Source of the DNA: Alkalibacillus almallahensis
Lineage (GTDB): Bacteria; Bacillota; Bacilli; Bacillales; Alkalibacillaceae
Length of the DNA: 64,000 nucleotides
Direction of reading: 5' to 3'
Assembly (NCBI RefSeq): GCF_011761495.1
Contig: NZ_JAASRU010000003.1
Location: forward strand, 156,546 to 220,545
A program made the position numbers and the translations under genes. Each line of letters starts with the position of its first letter. Position 1 is the first letter of the stretch. A model generated the notes under the pieces. That model was not told where the DNA came from. It made no database searches and saw only the letters and a list, made by a program, of their open reading frames with translations. Below, one piece after another: positions 42,589-53,435 of the stretch.

Positions 42589-43830
42589 TTAAAATTCTTG
42601 TGATGTGAGTGAGATCGTTGTTTCTTGTTGTTCGCCGTTACGATAGTACGTGACGTTAATGTCTTGTCCTGCTTCTGCTTCGTTATACAGATATTGTCGT
42701 AACTGAAGGACATTTTCGATTGATTGTCCATCAATCTCAACGATCACATCATATTGTTCTAAGCCACCTTGTGCTGCTGGTGACATATTCTCAACAGATG
42801 CAACCACAACACCTTTTTGCACATCTTCAGGTAGGTTTAAGGTATTTTGCCAATGATATTTCGGCACATCTGCTAATGACATTGGTGAAATACCAACGTA
42901 TGGTCTCGTGACAGCTCCATCTGCTTCTAGCTCATCCATGATTGGTTTCGCGGAACCAATTGGGATCGCAAAACCAAGTCCTTCTAACTGAGCAGAAGAG
43001 ATTTTCATGGAGTTAATCCCGACAAGTTGACCTTTCATATTGACGAGCGCACCACCTGAGTTACCAGGGTTAATGGCTGCGTCTGTCTGTAGGACTTCCA
43101 TTTGCCAATCTTTAGTGCCATCTTCATTTAAGTCAACTGGAATTAAACGGTCTTTACCGCTGACAACCCCTTTAGTCACAGACCCTGCAAATTGTAGACC
43201 TAATGGGTTACCAATCGCAACAACAGGTTCACCCACATCTAAGGAGTCTGATTGACCTAACTCAATGACTTCACTGACATGTTCGTTATCAATGCGTAGA
43301 ACAGCTAAGTCCGTGTACATGTCACTTCCAACAACTTCGGCTTCTACTTGTGTCTCATCTTGAAAGACGACCTCTACTGAACTAGCGCCTTCAATCACAT
43401 GATGATTGGTCACGACATAAGCTGAGCCGTCTTGTTCTTTATAAACAACACCTGAGCCTGTAGACCCTTGGCCAGATTCTTGTTGTTGTCTACCAAAAAT
43501 ATTCTGTTCTTGTATATTCACAACACCAACTATGGCATTCGATACACTATCGACCACTTCTGTTGTTTGTGTGGAAATATCGACATTAACATTTTCGGAA
43601 TTACTGTTGCCACTTTGTCCTTGTGAATCTTCTGAGTTTGCGTTCTCCGTTTCCTCAGTGTTATTCGTATCATTCGACTCATCTAACGTCATATTCATAT
43701 CTGTGAATGACGTTAGTAAAATAAACATGATAATTGATCCAATAACTGCACCCACTACACCTATAAGCCAGGATTTATTCGACTTAGACTTAGGTGTTTG
43801 GTTATGCTCATTTTGATCATCATAACTCAT
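42589..43830 (-). CDS. HtrA-type membrane serine protease (YyxA/HtrC-like)
   Basis: A 413-residue protein: a cytoplasmic start, one membrane segment (about 21-41), a low-complexity Asn/Glu linker (about 45-85), a trypsin-like domain with His144 (TNHHV), Asp174 (YTDLAVLRI) and Ser258 (NPGNSGGAL), and a C-terminal PDZ domain (about 305-400). It degrades misfolded extracytoplasmic proteins. GAGGTGG is 5 nt from the ATG. Its place downstream of the wal genes equals that of B. subtilis yyxA (htrC). Confidence 0.92.
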   Translation of the reverse strand: MSYDDQNEHNQTPKSKSNKSWLIGVVGAVIGSIIMFILLTSFTDMNMTLDESNDTNNTEETENANSEDSQGQSGNSNSENVNVDISTQTTEVVDSVSNAIVGVVNIQEQNIFGRQQQESGQGSTGSGVVYKEQDGSAYVVTNHHVIEGASSVEVVFQDETQVEAEVVGSDMYTDLAVLRIDNEHVSEVIELGQSDSLDVGEPVVAIGNPLGLQFAGSVTKGVVSGKDRLIPVDLNEDGTKDWQMEVLQTDAAINPGNSGGALVNMKGQLVGINSMKISSAQLEGLGFAIPIGSAKPIMDELEADGAVTRPYVGISPMSLADVPKYHWQNTLNLPEDVQKGVVVASVENMSPAAQGGLEQYDVIVEIDGQSIENVLQLRQYLYNEAEAGQDINVTYYRNGEQQETTISLTSQEF

Positions 43831-43890
43831 CTTACCACCTCGCTATGGGATTTTAATCTATTACAACGTTGTGAATATCAATTATCAACG

Positions 43891-44685
43891 TTATAAACGA
43901 ATCAAGGGTGTCGGCTTAATTGGACTTGTCGGGACAAGGTCCAAGCCGTCTCCAATGGGATAGTCGTATTGGGTTAAGGTTTGTGAAACACTCATCTGCG
44001 CCAAATCAACCATATTGTTATCTTGGCTTAAATGACCTAAAAATATTTGCTTTGTCTGATCGCCGATGACATCCATCATCGCCCATGCGGCATCATCATT
44101 CGAGACATGACCTAAGTCACTGAGAATTCGCCGCTTCACATTCCACGGATACCGACCCATTTGTAACATACCCACATCATGGTTCGTTTCAAACAGGATC
44201 GCATCAGCATTTTCTACAGTCTTCTTCATCCGTTCTGACACATAACCCGTATCAGTTAATAAAGCGACTTTCTTTCCTTCATGGTGAAAGACATAAAACA
44301 TCGGATCTGCTGCATCATGAGACACACCGAAACTTTCGACATCTAAATCCGCAAAGGTTCGAACGGTTTCCATATCAAATTCGAACTTCTGCTCTTGGCT
44401 GACTTTGCCAATCGATGAATTCATGGCGCTCCATGTCTTCTCATTAGCATAGATCGGCAAGTTATAACGCCTAGCCATGATGCCTAACCCTTTTATATGG
44501 TCACTATGTTCATGCGTAACTAAGACACCATCTAAGTCATTTGGGTTCACCTCGACTTCATCGAGCAATGTTTCAATCTTCTTACCACTTAACCCAGCAT
44601 CAACGAGCCATTTCGTTTGTTCTGTTCCGATATAGAATGCATTCCCGGAACTACCTGATGCTAAAACACTAAATTCTAAGCTCAT
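43891..44685 (-). CDS. walJ: MBL-fold metallohydrolase WalJ
   Basis: A 264-residue metallo-beta-lactamase fold protein. [10 protein letters not shown] is the zinc-binding HxHxDH motif; [12 protein letters not shown] and [10 protein letters not shown] hold the later His residues. WalJ (YycJ) has been linked to coordination of cell division with replication and may be an exonuclease. Its ATG overlaps the walI stop by 4 bp, so it is coupled within the wal operon. Confidence 0.93.
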   Translation of the reverse strand: MSLEFSVLASGSSGNAFYIGTEQTKWLVDAGLSGKKIETLLDEVEVNPNDLDGVLVTHEHSDHIKGLGIMARRYNLPIYANEKTWSAMNSSIGKVSQEQKFEFDMETVRTFADLDVESFGVSHDAADPMFYVFHHEGKKVALLTDTGYVSERMKKTVENADAILFETNHDVGMLQMGRYPWNVKRRILSDLGHVSNDDAAWAMMDVIGDQTKQIFLGHLSQDNNMVDLAQMSVSQTLTQYDYPIGDGLDLVPTSPIKPTPLIRL

Positions 44686-45518
44686 TCTGTTTCACTCCGA
44701 ATCAGTTCCTCTACTTGATAGTCTACAAAATAGGTGATGGAATCGACAAACTCCTCTTCCTCACTAGGAATGACTTGTCCTTCAATTGCATTCACAAAGT
44801 GTGTTTCTTCATCATTAATCGTGATTTTCCATGTCGGGGTAAAGATTTGTTCCCCTTCTTCGAGTGGCACTAACGTATGATACCCCAAACTCATGTCCGT
44901 AATCTCATCTTGGCGTTCTAATACATCAGAATACAATATTTTAATGACGCTCATCGGATCAAGAACCGTTTGAGGTTCGCTTTCTTCTTCCGGTTCACCT
45001 AACAAGGTTTGAGCGTAGCTTGTCACTTCACCATTTTCATTTAAGAGTACAGCTAAGACACCTGAATAATTGAAAAATACGGGACGATCGTTCTGTTTTT
45101 GGAAATACAAGATTAATCGATTATTATAGGATTTCCAGAACTCATAATCCTCACCACGATACACATGATCTAAAATATCATTATCCCCTCCATCAAGTTC
45201 TAGAGGTTCATTGAATTGACTCACGATCGTATCATCATTCATAATCACCATTTCTTGATTATTAAATGAGTTTTCTATATTATTAAAGTCTTCTTCTGTG
45301 AATTCGTAGCGATTCGATGAGATATAGACCTCTTCTTTACCTGATTCTGGTAATTCTCCTACCTCAATTTCTTGCGCTTCTAAACGTTCCTCAAAACTCG
45401 CTTGCGATGACCGTTCCAGATCCGTGTCACTGATTTTTTCAAATAATTGTTGCCCTAAGAACACATTAAGGATGAGAAAGCTGATTATAAACAATGATTT
45501 AATTTGTCCCCACTGCAT
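44682..45518 (-). CDS. walI: WalK regulator WalI
   Basis: A 278-residue protein with one N-terminal membrane helix (about 8-24, [19 protein letters not shown]) and an extracytoplasmic YycI domain ([40 protein letters not shown]). WalI acts with WalH in the membrane to modulate WalK. Overlaps walJ; starts 3 bp after walH. Confidence 0.92.
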   Translation of the reverse strand: MQWGQIKSLFIISFLILNVFLGQQLFEKISDTDLERSSQASFEERLEAQEIEVGELPESGKEEVYISSNRYEFTEEDFNNIENSFNNQEMVIMNDDTIVSQFNEPLELDGGDNDILDHVYRGEDYEFWKSYNNRLILYFQKQNDRPVFFNYSGVLAVLLNENGEVTSYAQTLLGEPEEESEPQTVLDPMSVIKILYSDVLERQDEITDMSLGYHTLVPLEEGEQIFTPTWKITINDEETHFVNAIEGQVIPSEEEEFVDSITYFVDYQVEELIRSETE

Positions 45519-45520
45519 GC

Positions 45521-46855
45521 TTATCCATCCTCCTGCAGGGTGATTTGTTCTTCAAAATAGCCAAACGGACGCCAATCCCCTGCATATTTAATAAACCACT
45601 TCGGTTCTAAAAATAACACATTACTCGAGCCTTCTTCTTCACTCAAGTCATAGCCCATCTTAATATCGCTGACTAATGATAGAGATATCTCTTGTGAGCT
45701 CCTTTCTAAGTAGTTATAGATCGATATGCCTGACGTAAGCTCCACGTTATCCCGATCCTGAAACGGTGTCGTGAGTTTAAACAACGGGCGTGACAGTGAC
45801 TCTAGCTCTTGATTAGCCCATATCTGCTGCAACGTCACATATTGATTATCATCAAAAACAGGATACCCATTCTGATGCATGCGATATTGAATCGTTTGGC
45901 TCTGTTCGCTTAATTCACTCGCGTTAAAATTATTCGTCCACCCATAGTAGTCATTTGTATGATTCATACTTCTAGTCAATAATTCCATTGAGTTCAAATC
46001 GCTCAATTCTTCAGTGGCTGGTTTTAAATATTCAATATAATGACCCGAACTAAATGCGCTATTAAATCTTAATAAGCGTGATCCGTCTGTTAATATTTTT
46101 TCATAATCTCCGCCTGTAGTTTGTTGGCTAATCAATGTCGGATTACTAAATAACACATTTCTAAGCGGCTGTTCGTCTAATTCGTTTAACAAAACCGTAT
46201 GCTCTGTTGCTATTGTGTCTTCGCGTGTTAAATAAATATAGTCCCTCGGCTGGTCTTCGTGAAGTTCCACTTTCTCCATTGAGGCTGTATTGTCATCATA
46301 GATATAGCCTTGTAAATGATCATAAGCACTTACAGATTCGATCAATCCATTTAACACTTGATCATGACGATCGGAGGTGAAACTCACACGAATTTGTTCT
46401 TCTGAGCCTCGCGTTAATTGAAAGAAAACACGATTAAATGAACCAGTCTGTTGATTCGTGCTATCATCAACATCGAATAATTGATTAATCGCTTCATATG
46501 GAACACTGACTGGCATCACCAATTCAACATTAGGTGTCCAAACATCACCATTTTCTTCCGATGGGTACTGATCTAATTTCGAAAATGTCCAATCTGACAT
46601 ATCCTGAAATAACTGCTGTTCCTCTGTTTTACTCTTTAATCTTGAGAAAGTATTGTTGTTATTAAAAATAATTTGATCAGGCGTCATAACTTCACTGATT
46701 GTCTGCTGCTCACCGTCTAATTCATTCTCTTCTAAATACGTAATCTCATCCATTTCTTCGTATTGAGGTTGATATGTCCATAAAGCAAAGGTTAGCCCTA
46801 GACTTGTCGCAACGAGGATGACTAAAACAGCTGATTTTAACTTTTCTAAATCCAT
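45521..46855 (-). CDS. walH: WalK regulator WalH
   Basis: A 444-residue protein with one N-terminal membrane helix (about 7-25, SAVLVILVATSLGLTFALW) and the large extracytoplasmic YycH region. WalH and WalI form a complex that inhibits (B. subtilis) or activates (S. aureus) the kinase WalK. It lies 6 bp after walK and 3 bp before walI. Confidence 0.92.
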   Translation of the reverse strand: MDLEKLKSAVLVILVATSLGLTFALWTYQPQYEEMDEITYLEENELDGEQQTISEVMTPDQIIFNNNNTFSRLKSKTEEQQLFQDMSDWTFSKLDQYPSEENGDVWTPNVELVMPVSVPYEAINQLFDVDDSTNQQTGSFNRVFFQLTRGSEEQIRVSFTSDRHDQVLNGLIESVSAYDHLQGYIYDDNTASMEKVELHEDQPRDYIYLTREDTIATEHTVLLNELDEQPLRNVLFSNPTLISQQTTGGDYEKILTDGSRLLRFNSAFSSGHYIEYLKPATEELSDLNSMELLTRSMNHTNDYYGWTNNFNASELSEQSQTIQYRMHQNGYPVFDDNQYVTLQQIWANQELESLSRPLFKLTTPFQDRDNVELTSGISIYNYLERSSQEISLSLVSDIKMGYDLSEEEGSSNVLFLEPKWFIKYAGDWRPFGYFEEQITLQEDG

Positions 46856-46861
46856 ATTTCA

Positions 46862-48685
46862 TCACCCTCGCTTCTTACGCATCAACGGTAGACGGAATGA
46901 GATTGTAGTCCCTTGATTCTCACGACTTTCAGCACGAATAGTTCCATCGTGTGCTTCGATTATTTCTTTTGCTATAGCCAAACCAAGTCCAGTTCCGCCT
47001 AACTGACGGGTCCGAGCTTTATCAACACGATAGAAGCGATCAAAGATTTTATCAATCTTCTCATCAGGAATCCCGACACCTTCATCGGTCACTTTAGTCA
47101 CAATATGGTGCTTTTGGACTTCAACTTTGACTTGAATTTGGCCGCCCTCAGGAGAATATTTCATCGCATTCGAAATGATATTATCGAGGACTTGTGTAAT
47201 TTTATCAGAGTCCATCCAAACATAATAACGTTTATTCGGCAGACCGCGTTCAATAGAAAGGCCTGGCCTTAAATTAATCTCAAATCGATCGACAATTTGA
47301 TCAATAAACGCAATATATTCTGTTCGCTTCTTCTCTAATCTGTAATCCTTATTATCCATTTTTGAAAGTTGTAATAAGTCATTCACGAGTCGAATCATTC
47401 GTTCAGACTCATTCTGAACAACATTCAAGAACTTCGGTGCAATCTGCTCATCTTGCCATGTGTTCCCATCAGTTAACGCTTCTAAATAACTCCGCATCGT
47501 CGTTAGCGGTGTGCGTAACTCATGCGATACATTCGCGACAAATTCGCGTCGTTCACGTTCAACCTTCTCTTCTTCCGTGACATCACTTAATACAGTTAAG
47601 AAGCCATTCATTTCTTCCTCATCATCTTGGAAGACTGAGAAATTCGCTTTAAGTAATAATTCTTGATTTCCATCTGAAAAGTCAATAATTGTGCTACTAA
47701 GTTCCTTAATTTCATCTAAGTGATCCACATGATCATATAATCCGAGCACATCAAGAAGGGGTTGTCCTTGTACTTCAATGTACTCTTTGCCGATCAATTT
47801 CGATGCGGGCTCATTCATTAGAATGATGTCGCCATAATCATCTGTTGCAATCACTCCATCTGTCATATTCGATAAGACTGAACTTAACTTACGCCGTTCT
47901 TCTTCTGTTGTTGCCTGTGCTAAGTGTAATTGCTCATTTAATTCATTAAAACTAACTGCTAATTGACCAATTTCATCTTCACCATGAACTTCAACTTGAT
48001 TGGAATAGTCACCCGTTGCCATTACTTTCGCCTGTTTCCGCATTTCCATAATGGGTCGAGTGATCGTCCTGGCGACTAATACACCTAATAAAGCAGAAAC
48101 TGTAATCGCGAGCATCGTACCATTTGCAAAAATACTGTTAATATCATCGAGCTGTGAATAAACACTTTCAATCGAAGCTTCAAGCGATAAAGCTCCGACA
48201 ATCTCGCCATCCGCTTCAATTGGCGTGGAAATCACAAGCGTTCGGTGCCCAATTTGAGAGTTATAGACAATGGTTTCTTCTCGATTACCTCCTGGTGAGA
48301 GAGCTCGTTGAATCCTGGGCTCAGTCGTACGGTTACCAACATTCTCTTGACCAAACTGGCTCGTGGTCCCTAATACCCGACTATTACTATCAATGACTTG
48401 GATTTTGGTTATGTCTTCTGAATCAAAGTCATAAATAATCGACTGAACGTCTTGTTCAAGTGACGGTTCATCCTCATCACGTTCAGCGGATAAAGCTTGT
48501 TCTAAGTTATAATTCAGTAATTCTACACGGTCGTTAATCGATTCAGTAAAATTATCTAATAATTGCGTTTCAAGTTGGCGAGCAAAATAGGCACCAATCA
48601 CTTGAATAGCAATTAGTAATAATAGAATATAAATAATAATAAATTTTAATTGAATCGATTTGAAGAAGCTTTTAAGCCTATTCAT
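46862..48685 (-). CDS. walK: Cell-wall sensor histidine kinase WalK
   Basis: A 607-residue kinase. First membrane helix about 13-32, extracytoplasmic Cache-like sensor (about 33-182), second membrane helix (about 188-207), HAMP (about 208-258), cytoplasmic PAS (about 265-370), HisKA with His388 in SHELRTPLTTMRSYLEAL, and HATPase (about 485-603) with N-box DNIISNAMKYS and the GVGIPDEKID, GTGLGLAIAKE motifs. It phosphorylates WalR and senses peptidoglycan state; normally essential. GGAG lies 8 nt before the ATG. Confidence 0.96.
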   Translation of the reverse strand: MNRLKSFFKSIQLKFIIIYILLLLIAIQVIGAYFARQLETQLLDNFTESINDRVELLNYNLEQALSAERDEDEPSLEQDVQSIIYDFDSEDITKIQVIDSNSRVLGTTSQFGQENVGNRTTEPRIQRALSPGGNREETIVYNSQIGHRTLVISTPIEADGEIVGALSLEASIESVYSQLDDINSIFANGTMLAITVSALLGVLVARTITRPIMEMRKQAKVMATGDYSNQVEVHGEDEIGQLAVSFNELNEQLHLAQATTEEERRKLSSVLSNMTDGVIATDDYGDIILMNEPASKLIGKEYIEVQGQPLLDVLGLYDHVDHLDEIKELSSTIIDFSDGNQELLLKANFSVFQDDEEEMNGFLTVLSDVTEEEKVERERREFVANVSHELRTPLTTMRSYLEALTDGNTWQDEQIAPKFLNVVQNESERMIRLVNDLLQLSKMDNKDYRLEKKRTEYIAFIDQIVDRFEINLRPGLSIERGLPNKRYYVWMDSDKITQVLDNIISNAMKYSPEGGQIQVKVEVQKHHIVTKVTDEGVGIPDEKIDKIFDRFYRVDKARTRQLGGTGLGLAIAKEIIEAHDGTIRAESRENQGTTISFRLPLMRKKRG

Positions 48686-48690
48686 TCAAT

Positions 48691-49401
48691 CTACTCCTGC
48701 TCAGGATTTCGTAGGTAGTAGCCCACACCTCGTCGCGTCACAATCCATGTTGGGTTACTCGGGTTGTCTTCTATTTTTTCACGTAATCGACGAACGGTCA
48801 CATCCACTGTCCGGACATCGCCGTAATAGTCGTAACCCCATACGGTTTCAAGTAAATGTTCACGTGTCATCACTTGTCCTATATGTTTAGCTAAGTATAA
48901 TAAGAGTTCAAACTCTCGGTGAGTTAAGTCTACTGGCTCACCGTAGCGTGTAACGGAATAATTTTCTCGGTTAATATCAAGGCCGCCGATCTTAATATTA
49001 GGAATCGACCCTTGAGGTAATTCTTGCCCTTCTGTCCCACGACGTCTTAAATTCGCTTTCACACGGGCAATGAGTTCCCGATTACTGAACGGTTTTGTGA
49101 CGTAATCGTCAGCGCCTAATTCTAAGCCTAACACTTTATCGATTTCTGAGTCTTTGGCTGTCAGCATAATAATCGGAATTTGATAATCTTGACGAATTTC
49201 CCGACATACTTCCATACCATCTTTCTCAGGTAACATAATATCTAATAAGATTAAATCAGGTTCTTCTTGTTTCGTTAAATTGACTGCTTCATCTCCATCA
49301 TAAGCACAGATTACATCATAACCTTCTTTTTCTAAGTTAAATTTTAATATATCTGCAATGGGTTCTTCATCATCGACAACTAAAACTAAATGTCGCATCA
49401 T
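48691..49401 (-). CDS. walR: Response regulator WalR
   Basis: A 236-residue OmpR-type regulator. Receiver domain with Asp10/11, Asp54 (the phosphoacceptor, [13 protein letters not shown]) and Lys near 103 ([13 protein letters not shown]); winged-helix domain from about 135 with [20 protein letters not shown] and the DNA-contact helix [14 protein letters not shown]. It controls autolysins and other wall genes. First gene of walR-walK-walH-walI-walJ. Two adjacent ATGs; either may start. Confidence 0.96.
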   Translation of the reverse strand: MMRHLVLVVDDEEPIADILKFNLEKEGYDVICAYDGDEAVNLTKQEEPDLILLDIMLPEKDGMEVCREIRQDYQIPIIMLTAKDSEIDKVLGLELGADDYVTKPFSNRELIARVKANLRRRGTEGQELPQGSIPNIKIGGLDINRENYSVTRYGEPVDLTHREFELLLYLAKHIGQVMTREHLLETVWGYDYYGDVRTVDVTVRRLREKIEDNPSNPTWIVTRRGVGYYLRNPEQE

Positions 49402-49432
49402 CTGACACCATCCTTAAACGTATTTATTTCTT

Positions 49433-49461
49433 ATTTTATCTTAATTTAGTGTAATTGTCTT
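49433..49461 (-). promoter_or_regulatory. Candidate sigma-A promoter of the wal operon
   Basis: Reading leftward, AAGACA (49456-49461), 17-base spacer, TAAAAT (49433-49438), 32 bp before the walR start. The -35 is a weak match. Confidence 0.4.
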
Positions 49462-49510
49462 ACTATTTCCCTAATTTTACTTTAGTTACACTTTTTTGAC
49501 CTATTTAAAG

Positions 49511-49540
49511 AACCTCTAGCTAATTTTTTAGCTAGAGGTT
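49511..49540 (-). terminator. Terminator of the M23 peptidase gene
   Basis: Perfect 13-bp stem (arms 49511-49523 and 49528-49540), 6 bp after the stop. On the minus strand TTCTTTAAATAG follows; the T-run is modest. Confidence 0.7.
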
Positions 49541-49546
49541 CAAAAC

Positions 49547-51103
49547 TTATTTGAAATAAGGTCCTGGATTAATGGAACTACCATTCTTCTTGAGTTCTAA
49601 GTGGAGATGTACCCCTGTTGAACGTCCTGTTGTACCCATTTGGCCAATAGATTGACCTTTTTGAACAGTTTGACCAACATTAACATCAACTGATGATAAG
49701 TGGGCATACAATGTACGATAACCGTTATTATGGTCGATAATAACTCGATTACCGTGACCACCTGAATGATAACCAGCTTCAACAACCGTTCCGTTATCAG
49801 CAGCTTTAATTGTACGGTTACTGACACCAGCAATATCGATTCCATTATGGTGAGAACCCCAGCGTGGACCATAAGTACTTGTTAAATGACCACCTACAGC
49901 AGGCCAAGCGAAGTTCCCTGTTCCACGAGAAGGAATCACTTTAGTTCCTTCTTTAATAATTTTATCCTGAGCTTCTTCTACGACTTCTTCATCTACTTTT
50001 TCTTTAGAGACTTCCTTGCCATTCTCTACTTTAACCTGATATGTGATTTCTTTCTTACCATCAGATCCCTCTTGCTCTACTTCTGATTCGCCTTCATAAA
50101 GCGAATCCGTTTCTTCGGTTACTTCTTCATATTCAATCGTTTCTTCTTCTGTCACTTCTTTCGAATAGCTAACATCAACTAGAGAAGTCGTTCCTTTTAC
50201 GTCAAGGCTTTGCCCTACTTGAATAACACTATCTTCTTCTAAATCTGAGTTTAAGCTGACTAATTCGTCAGTGCTTAAGTCATGTTTACTAGCAACAGTT
50301 GAGATTGTTTCACCATCTTGAACTTTATAAGACTGCTCTGTTTCAACGCCTCGTTCAATTAATTTAGCTAGTTGTTCAACTTCAAGTAATTGTTGAGATT
50401 CTACTTTTGTTTCTTTAAATGAAACATCTTCGGTAAATCCGACGTCTAATTTCGTAGAACCTTCATCTAATTCAATTGATTGTTGGAAGTATAATTCTTG
50501 ATTTTCTTTATCTGGGTTATCAGATAAATCAGTGTCTAATGATGATTCTGGTAGTAATTGACTGATTTTTGCTGATTTATCTTGTTTATCGAATTTGTCT
50601 TTTAATAGTTCAAAATCTTGATCAACATCATCTGGTAAATCGTCATCAATAACTTGATTAACAGCTTGATTGGCTTCATCTAAATTGTTGACATAACCAA
50701 GCACCTGATCACCAACTGTTAATTCAATAGCTGATGCAGCAAATGATAAATCTTCTTCTAATGTCGATTTTACTTGATCTGTACCATCTGGCTCTGAGAA
50801 GACAAATTCTTCAACGAATTTAATCTCTTGAGAAGGCACCAAGTCAATATTTTCATCAGAATGAGATTTTTCAGCTGATTGTTCTTGTTCATCTATAAAA
50901 TCTTGAACATTTTCTTTATTTCCTACCGTTCCTATATGTTTATCATCCATGTAGACGTGGTATACATTTGATAGATTAACGTTTTCACTATCAGCATGCA
51001 CCGTTCCGAAGATCAATCCTGTACCTAAAACAGATGTTACAATTGTTTTCTTTAGCCAAGATTGACTGAGGAGATTGCTGATTTGTGTCTTACTATGAGA
51101 CAT
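49547..51103 (-). CDS. Secreted M23 peptidase with LysM and G5 domains
   Basis: A protein of about 518 residues: signal peptide in the first 40 residues (TIVTSVLGTGLIFGTVHADS), a long alpha-rich region, LysM (YKVQDGETISTVASKHDLST), a G5 domain (EVTEEETIEYEEVTEETDSL to EVVEEAQDKIIKEGTK), and a C-terminal M23 metallopeptidase with HHNGIDIA and HLHLELKK zinc ligands plus the YAHLSSVDVNVGQ core. It cuts peptidoglycan peptide cross-links; lysostaphin-like. Located directly upstream of walR, it is a plausible wall-remodelling partner of that system. The ATG at 51103 has GAGG 6 nt upstream; longer TTG starts at 51124 or 51139 are possible. Confidence 0.87.
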   Translation of the reverse strand: MSHSKTQISNLLSQSWLKKTIVTSVLGTGLIFGTVHADSENVNLSNVYHVYMDDKHIGTVGNKENVQDFIDEQEQSAEKSHSDENIDLVPSQEIKFVEEFVFSEPDGTDQVKSTLEEDLSFAASAIELTVGDQVLGYVNNLDEANQAVNQVIDDDLPDDVDQDFELLKDKFDKQDKSAKISQLLPESSLDTDLSDNPDKENQELYFQQSIELDEGSTKLDVGFTEDVSFKETKVESQQLLEVEQLAKLIERGVETEQSYKVQDGETISTVASKHDLSTDELVSLNSDLEEDSVIQVGQSLDVKGTTSLVDVSYSKEVTEEETIEYEEVTEETDSLYEGESEVEQEGSDGKKEITYQVKVENGKEVSKEKVDEEVVEEAQDKIIKEGTKVIPSRGTGNFAWPAVGGHLTSTYGPRWGSHHNGIDIAGVSNRTIKAADNGTVVEAGYHSGGHGNRVIIDHNNGYRTLYAHLSSVDVNVGQTVQKGQSIGQMGTTGRSTGVHLHLELKKNGSSINPGPYFK

Positions 51104-51382
51104 TAACGTCCTCAAGTTAACCAATTTCTTTTCCCCCAATAAGTTCCTATGTTATTTATATGTTTACTCTATTATATTTAGATAGATTTAAACTGACAGT
51201 GTACAATGTACCATAAATTCTTTACCAGAATAAACCGTTTTAACACACTTGTAATGAAATTGTATAGAACTTGGAATAAATTTGAACTCCAACCAATGTA
51301 ATGGTAGTTAAATTGTTGATTAGTGGATTTTTTTGTCAGTTTTTTGATATAAAAAGACACAGTCAATGAACTGTGTTAAAAA

Positions 51383-51458
<76 letters not shown>

Positions 51459-51543
51459 GTATAATAATAAAATATTGTTATTTCAAACACTATGTTTTCT
51501 ATTAAATAGTGTTTTTTTACTCACAGACTTAGGTGATGATCTT

Positions 51544-51559
51544 GTTTTCACGTGAAACA
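51544..51559. promoter_or_regulatory. Degenerate parS-like site
   Basis: GTTTTCACGTGAAACA differs from the parS consensus TGTTTCACGTGAAACA at the first two positions only. It sits between the two tRNA genes. Weaker than the sites at 61128 and 63853. Confidence 0.4.
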
Positions 51560-51568
51560 TAATTAGAA

Positions 51569-51645
51569 TGGCGGTCCGGACGGGACTCGAACCCGCGACC
51601 TCCTGCGTGACAGGCAGGCATTCTAACCAACTGAACTACCGGACC
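51569..51645 (-). tRNA. tRNA-Asp (anticodon GTC)
   Basis: Reading leftward: acceptor GGTCCGG paired with CCGGACC, D-arm with GGTTAGAA, anticodon loop CTGTCAC giving GTC, T-arm GGTTCGAGTCC, and an encoded CCA. 77 nt. Confidence 0.97.
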
Positions 51646-51718
51646 TTTTGCCGACAGATTAAATCTTATCACAGCCATTTTCTCTTTGACAAGCTATTTT
51701 ATAAAATTAATAAAAATT

Positions 51719-51749
51719 CCCGCCTCCTCATATCAGTTGAGGAGGCGGG
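51719..51749. terminator. Strong terminator between purA and the tRNAs
   Basis: Perfect 12-bp GC-rich stem (arms 51719-51730 and 51738-51749), with T-rich runs on both sides (AATTTTTAT on the minus strand). It should end the purA transcript. Confidence 0.88.
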
Positions 51750-51845
51750 TTCTTTATGTGAGCTCATTATTTATTAAATTAATAGCTCTATTTATGAGAT
51801 AACTTCGACAACTTATTTAACAAAATCGGGAGATTATTTAATAAG

Positions 51846-53135
51846 TTATTGGAAAAGAGCGTGACGGACAATCGTCTGGTCTCGGTCTGGTCCAACTGAA
51901 AAGATCGCCACACGCGTCTGAGTTAAAGCTTCGATGCGCTCAATATAATGTTGTGCCGCTTCAGGTAAATCTTCAAATGAACGAACATTCGATAAATCTT
52001 CCTGCCAGCCTTCCAACGTTTCATAAACTGGCGTACATGACGTTAACGTTTGGTGAGTTGCTGGATAGCTCCTGATTGTTTCACCATTCACATTATAACC
52101 GACACAAATTTTCACTTGATCTAGTCCTGATAATACGTCTAATGAATTCAACGATAAATCAGTCACACCACTTGTCCGACGAGCGTGGTTTAAGACAACC
52201 GCATCAAACCAACCCACACGGCGAGGACGACCTGTTGTCGTACCATATTCGCGGCCTACTTCTCGGATTTGTTCACCGATCGCATCATCTAATTCTGTTG
52301 GAAATGGACCGTCTCCTACACGTGAAGTGTACGCCTTAGAGACACCAATAATCCGATCAATCTTATTAGGACCGATTCCACTCCCTGTTGCAACACCTGA
52401 AGCTGATGTATTCGATGAGGTCACGTAAGGATAAGTACCATTGTCGATATCCAACATGACACCCTGTGCTCCTTCAAACAAGACATCTTGTCCTTCATTT
52501 AAAGCTTCATCTAATATAAATGATGTATCTTCTACTAATGGTGCCAATTGTTCGCCATAAGCTCGGTAAGTTTGGAAAATCTCATCTGCATCCAGTGGTT
52601 CTGCATCATACAGTTTAGTTAATAGATGGTTCTTTTCTTCAACTTCACGCATAACTCGTTCATAAAGCTGATCAGGTTCAATAAGATCTGCGATTCGAAT
52701 CCCTGATCGATTAATCTTATCACTATAGGCTGGACCGATCCCTTTTTGAGTCGTACCAATTTGAGATTCTTTTCCTTTAGCCGCTTCTTGCAAACGATCT
52801 AGCTCAATATGATACGGCATAATCACGTGAGCACGGTTACTAATTCGTAAATGATCTAAAGAAATCCCAAATTCCTTTAAGTAGTTCATTTCCTTATTCA
52901 AGGATTCTGGATTAATCACCATCCCGTTGCCCAACAAACAAAGTTTATCGGGGTTAAACACACCTGATGGAATCAAGTGTAGTTTGTACGTATCTCCGTT
53001 AAATTGAATCGTATGCCCAGCGTTATCGCCACCTTGATAACGTGCGACGATATCCGCTTGTTTCGCTAAGAAATCTGTAATTTTACCCTTTCCTTCGTCT
53101 CCCCATTGCGTTCCTACAACCACTGCTGTCGTCAT
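51846..53135 (-). CDS. purA: Adenylosuccinate synthetase
   Basis: A 429-residue enzyme that joins IMP and aspartate using GTP, the first committed step to [22 protein letters not shown] (P-loop), [57 protein letters not shown] and [10 protein letters not shown] are all conserved. Starts at the ATG with TAGGAGG 7 nt upstream; the in-frame ATG 12 codons earlier is not preceded by one. Single gene, as in B. subtilis. Confidence 0.97.
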   Translation of the reverse strand: MTTAVVVGTQWGDEGKGKITDFLAKQADIVARYQGGDNAGHTIQFNGDTYKLHLIPSGVFNPDKLCLLGNGMVINPESLNKEMNYLKEFGISLDHLRISNRAHVIMPYHIELDRLQEAAKGKESQIGTTQKGIGPAYSDKINRSGIRIADLIEPDQLYERVMREVEEKNHLLTKLYDAEPLDADEIFQTYRAYGEQLAPLVEDTSFILDEALNEGQDVLFEGAQGVMLDIDNGTYPYVTSSNTSASGVATGSGIGPNKIDRIIGVSKAYTSRVGDGPFPTELDDAIGEQIREVGREYGTTTGRPRRVGWFDAVVLNHARRTSGVTDLSLNSLDVLSGLDQVKICVGYNVNGETIRSYPATHQTLTSCTPVYETLEGWQEDLSNVRSFEDLPEAAQHYIERIEALTQTRVAIFSVGPDRDQTIVRHALFQ

Positions 53136-53265
53136 GCTGATTCCTCCTAAACATTCCGATATCTTTTTCATCCACGGCTATATTATCATAAACTAGACAC
53201 CTATTGAAACAAAATCCGAATAAAACTTTTGTGAACTTTAGTAATGTACGCATTTAAGTTCCGAA

Positions 53266-53343
53266 TCAAATGTTGGGGTACTTTCTTAAGAGTACTTCTT
53301 ATTTATGCCATTTGGCTTTTATACCCTTATATTTATGTTGCAA
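53266..53343. repeat. 78-bp dispersed repeat, copy 1
   Basis: About 88 percent identical to 63921-63998 by eye. It holds an 8-bp hairpin GGGGTACT/AGTACTTC around TTCTTAAG, with G-T wobbles. Confidence 0.82.
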
Positions 53344-53435
53344 ATGCACGTAGTTCCTTTGCTTTATTTTGATGATATATAGCAAGGATAACAAAAAGGA
53401 GTTTGCGTGCTTTTTTTGTCTCATCAAACCACTAA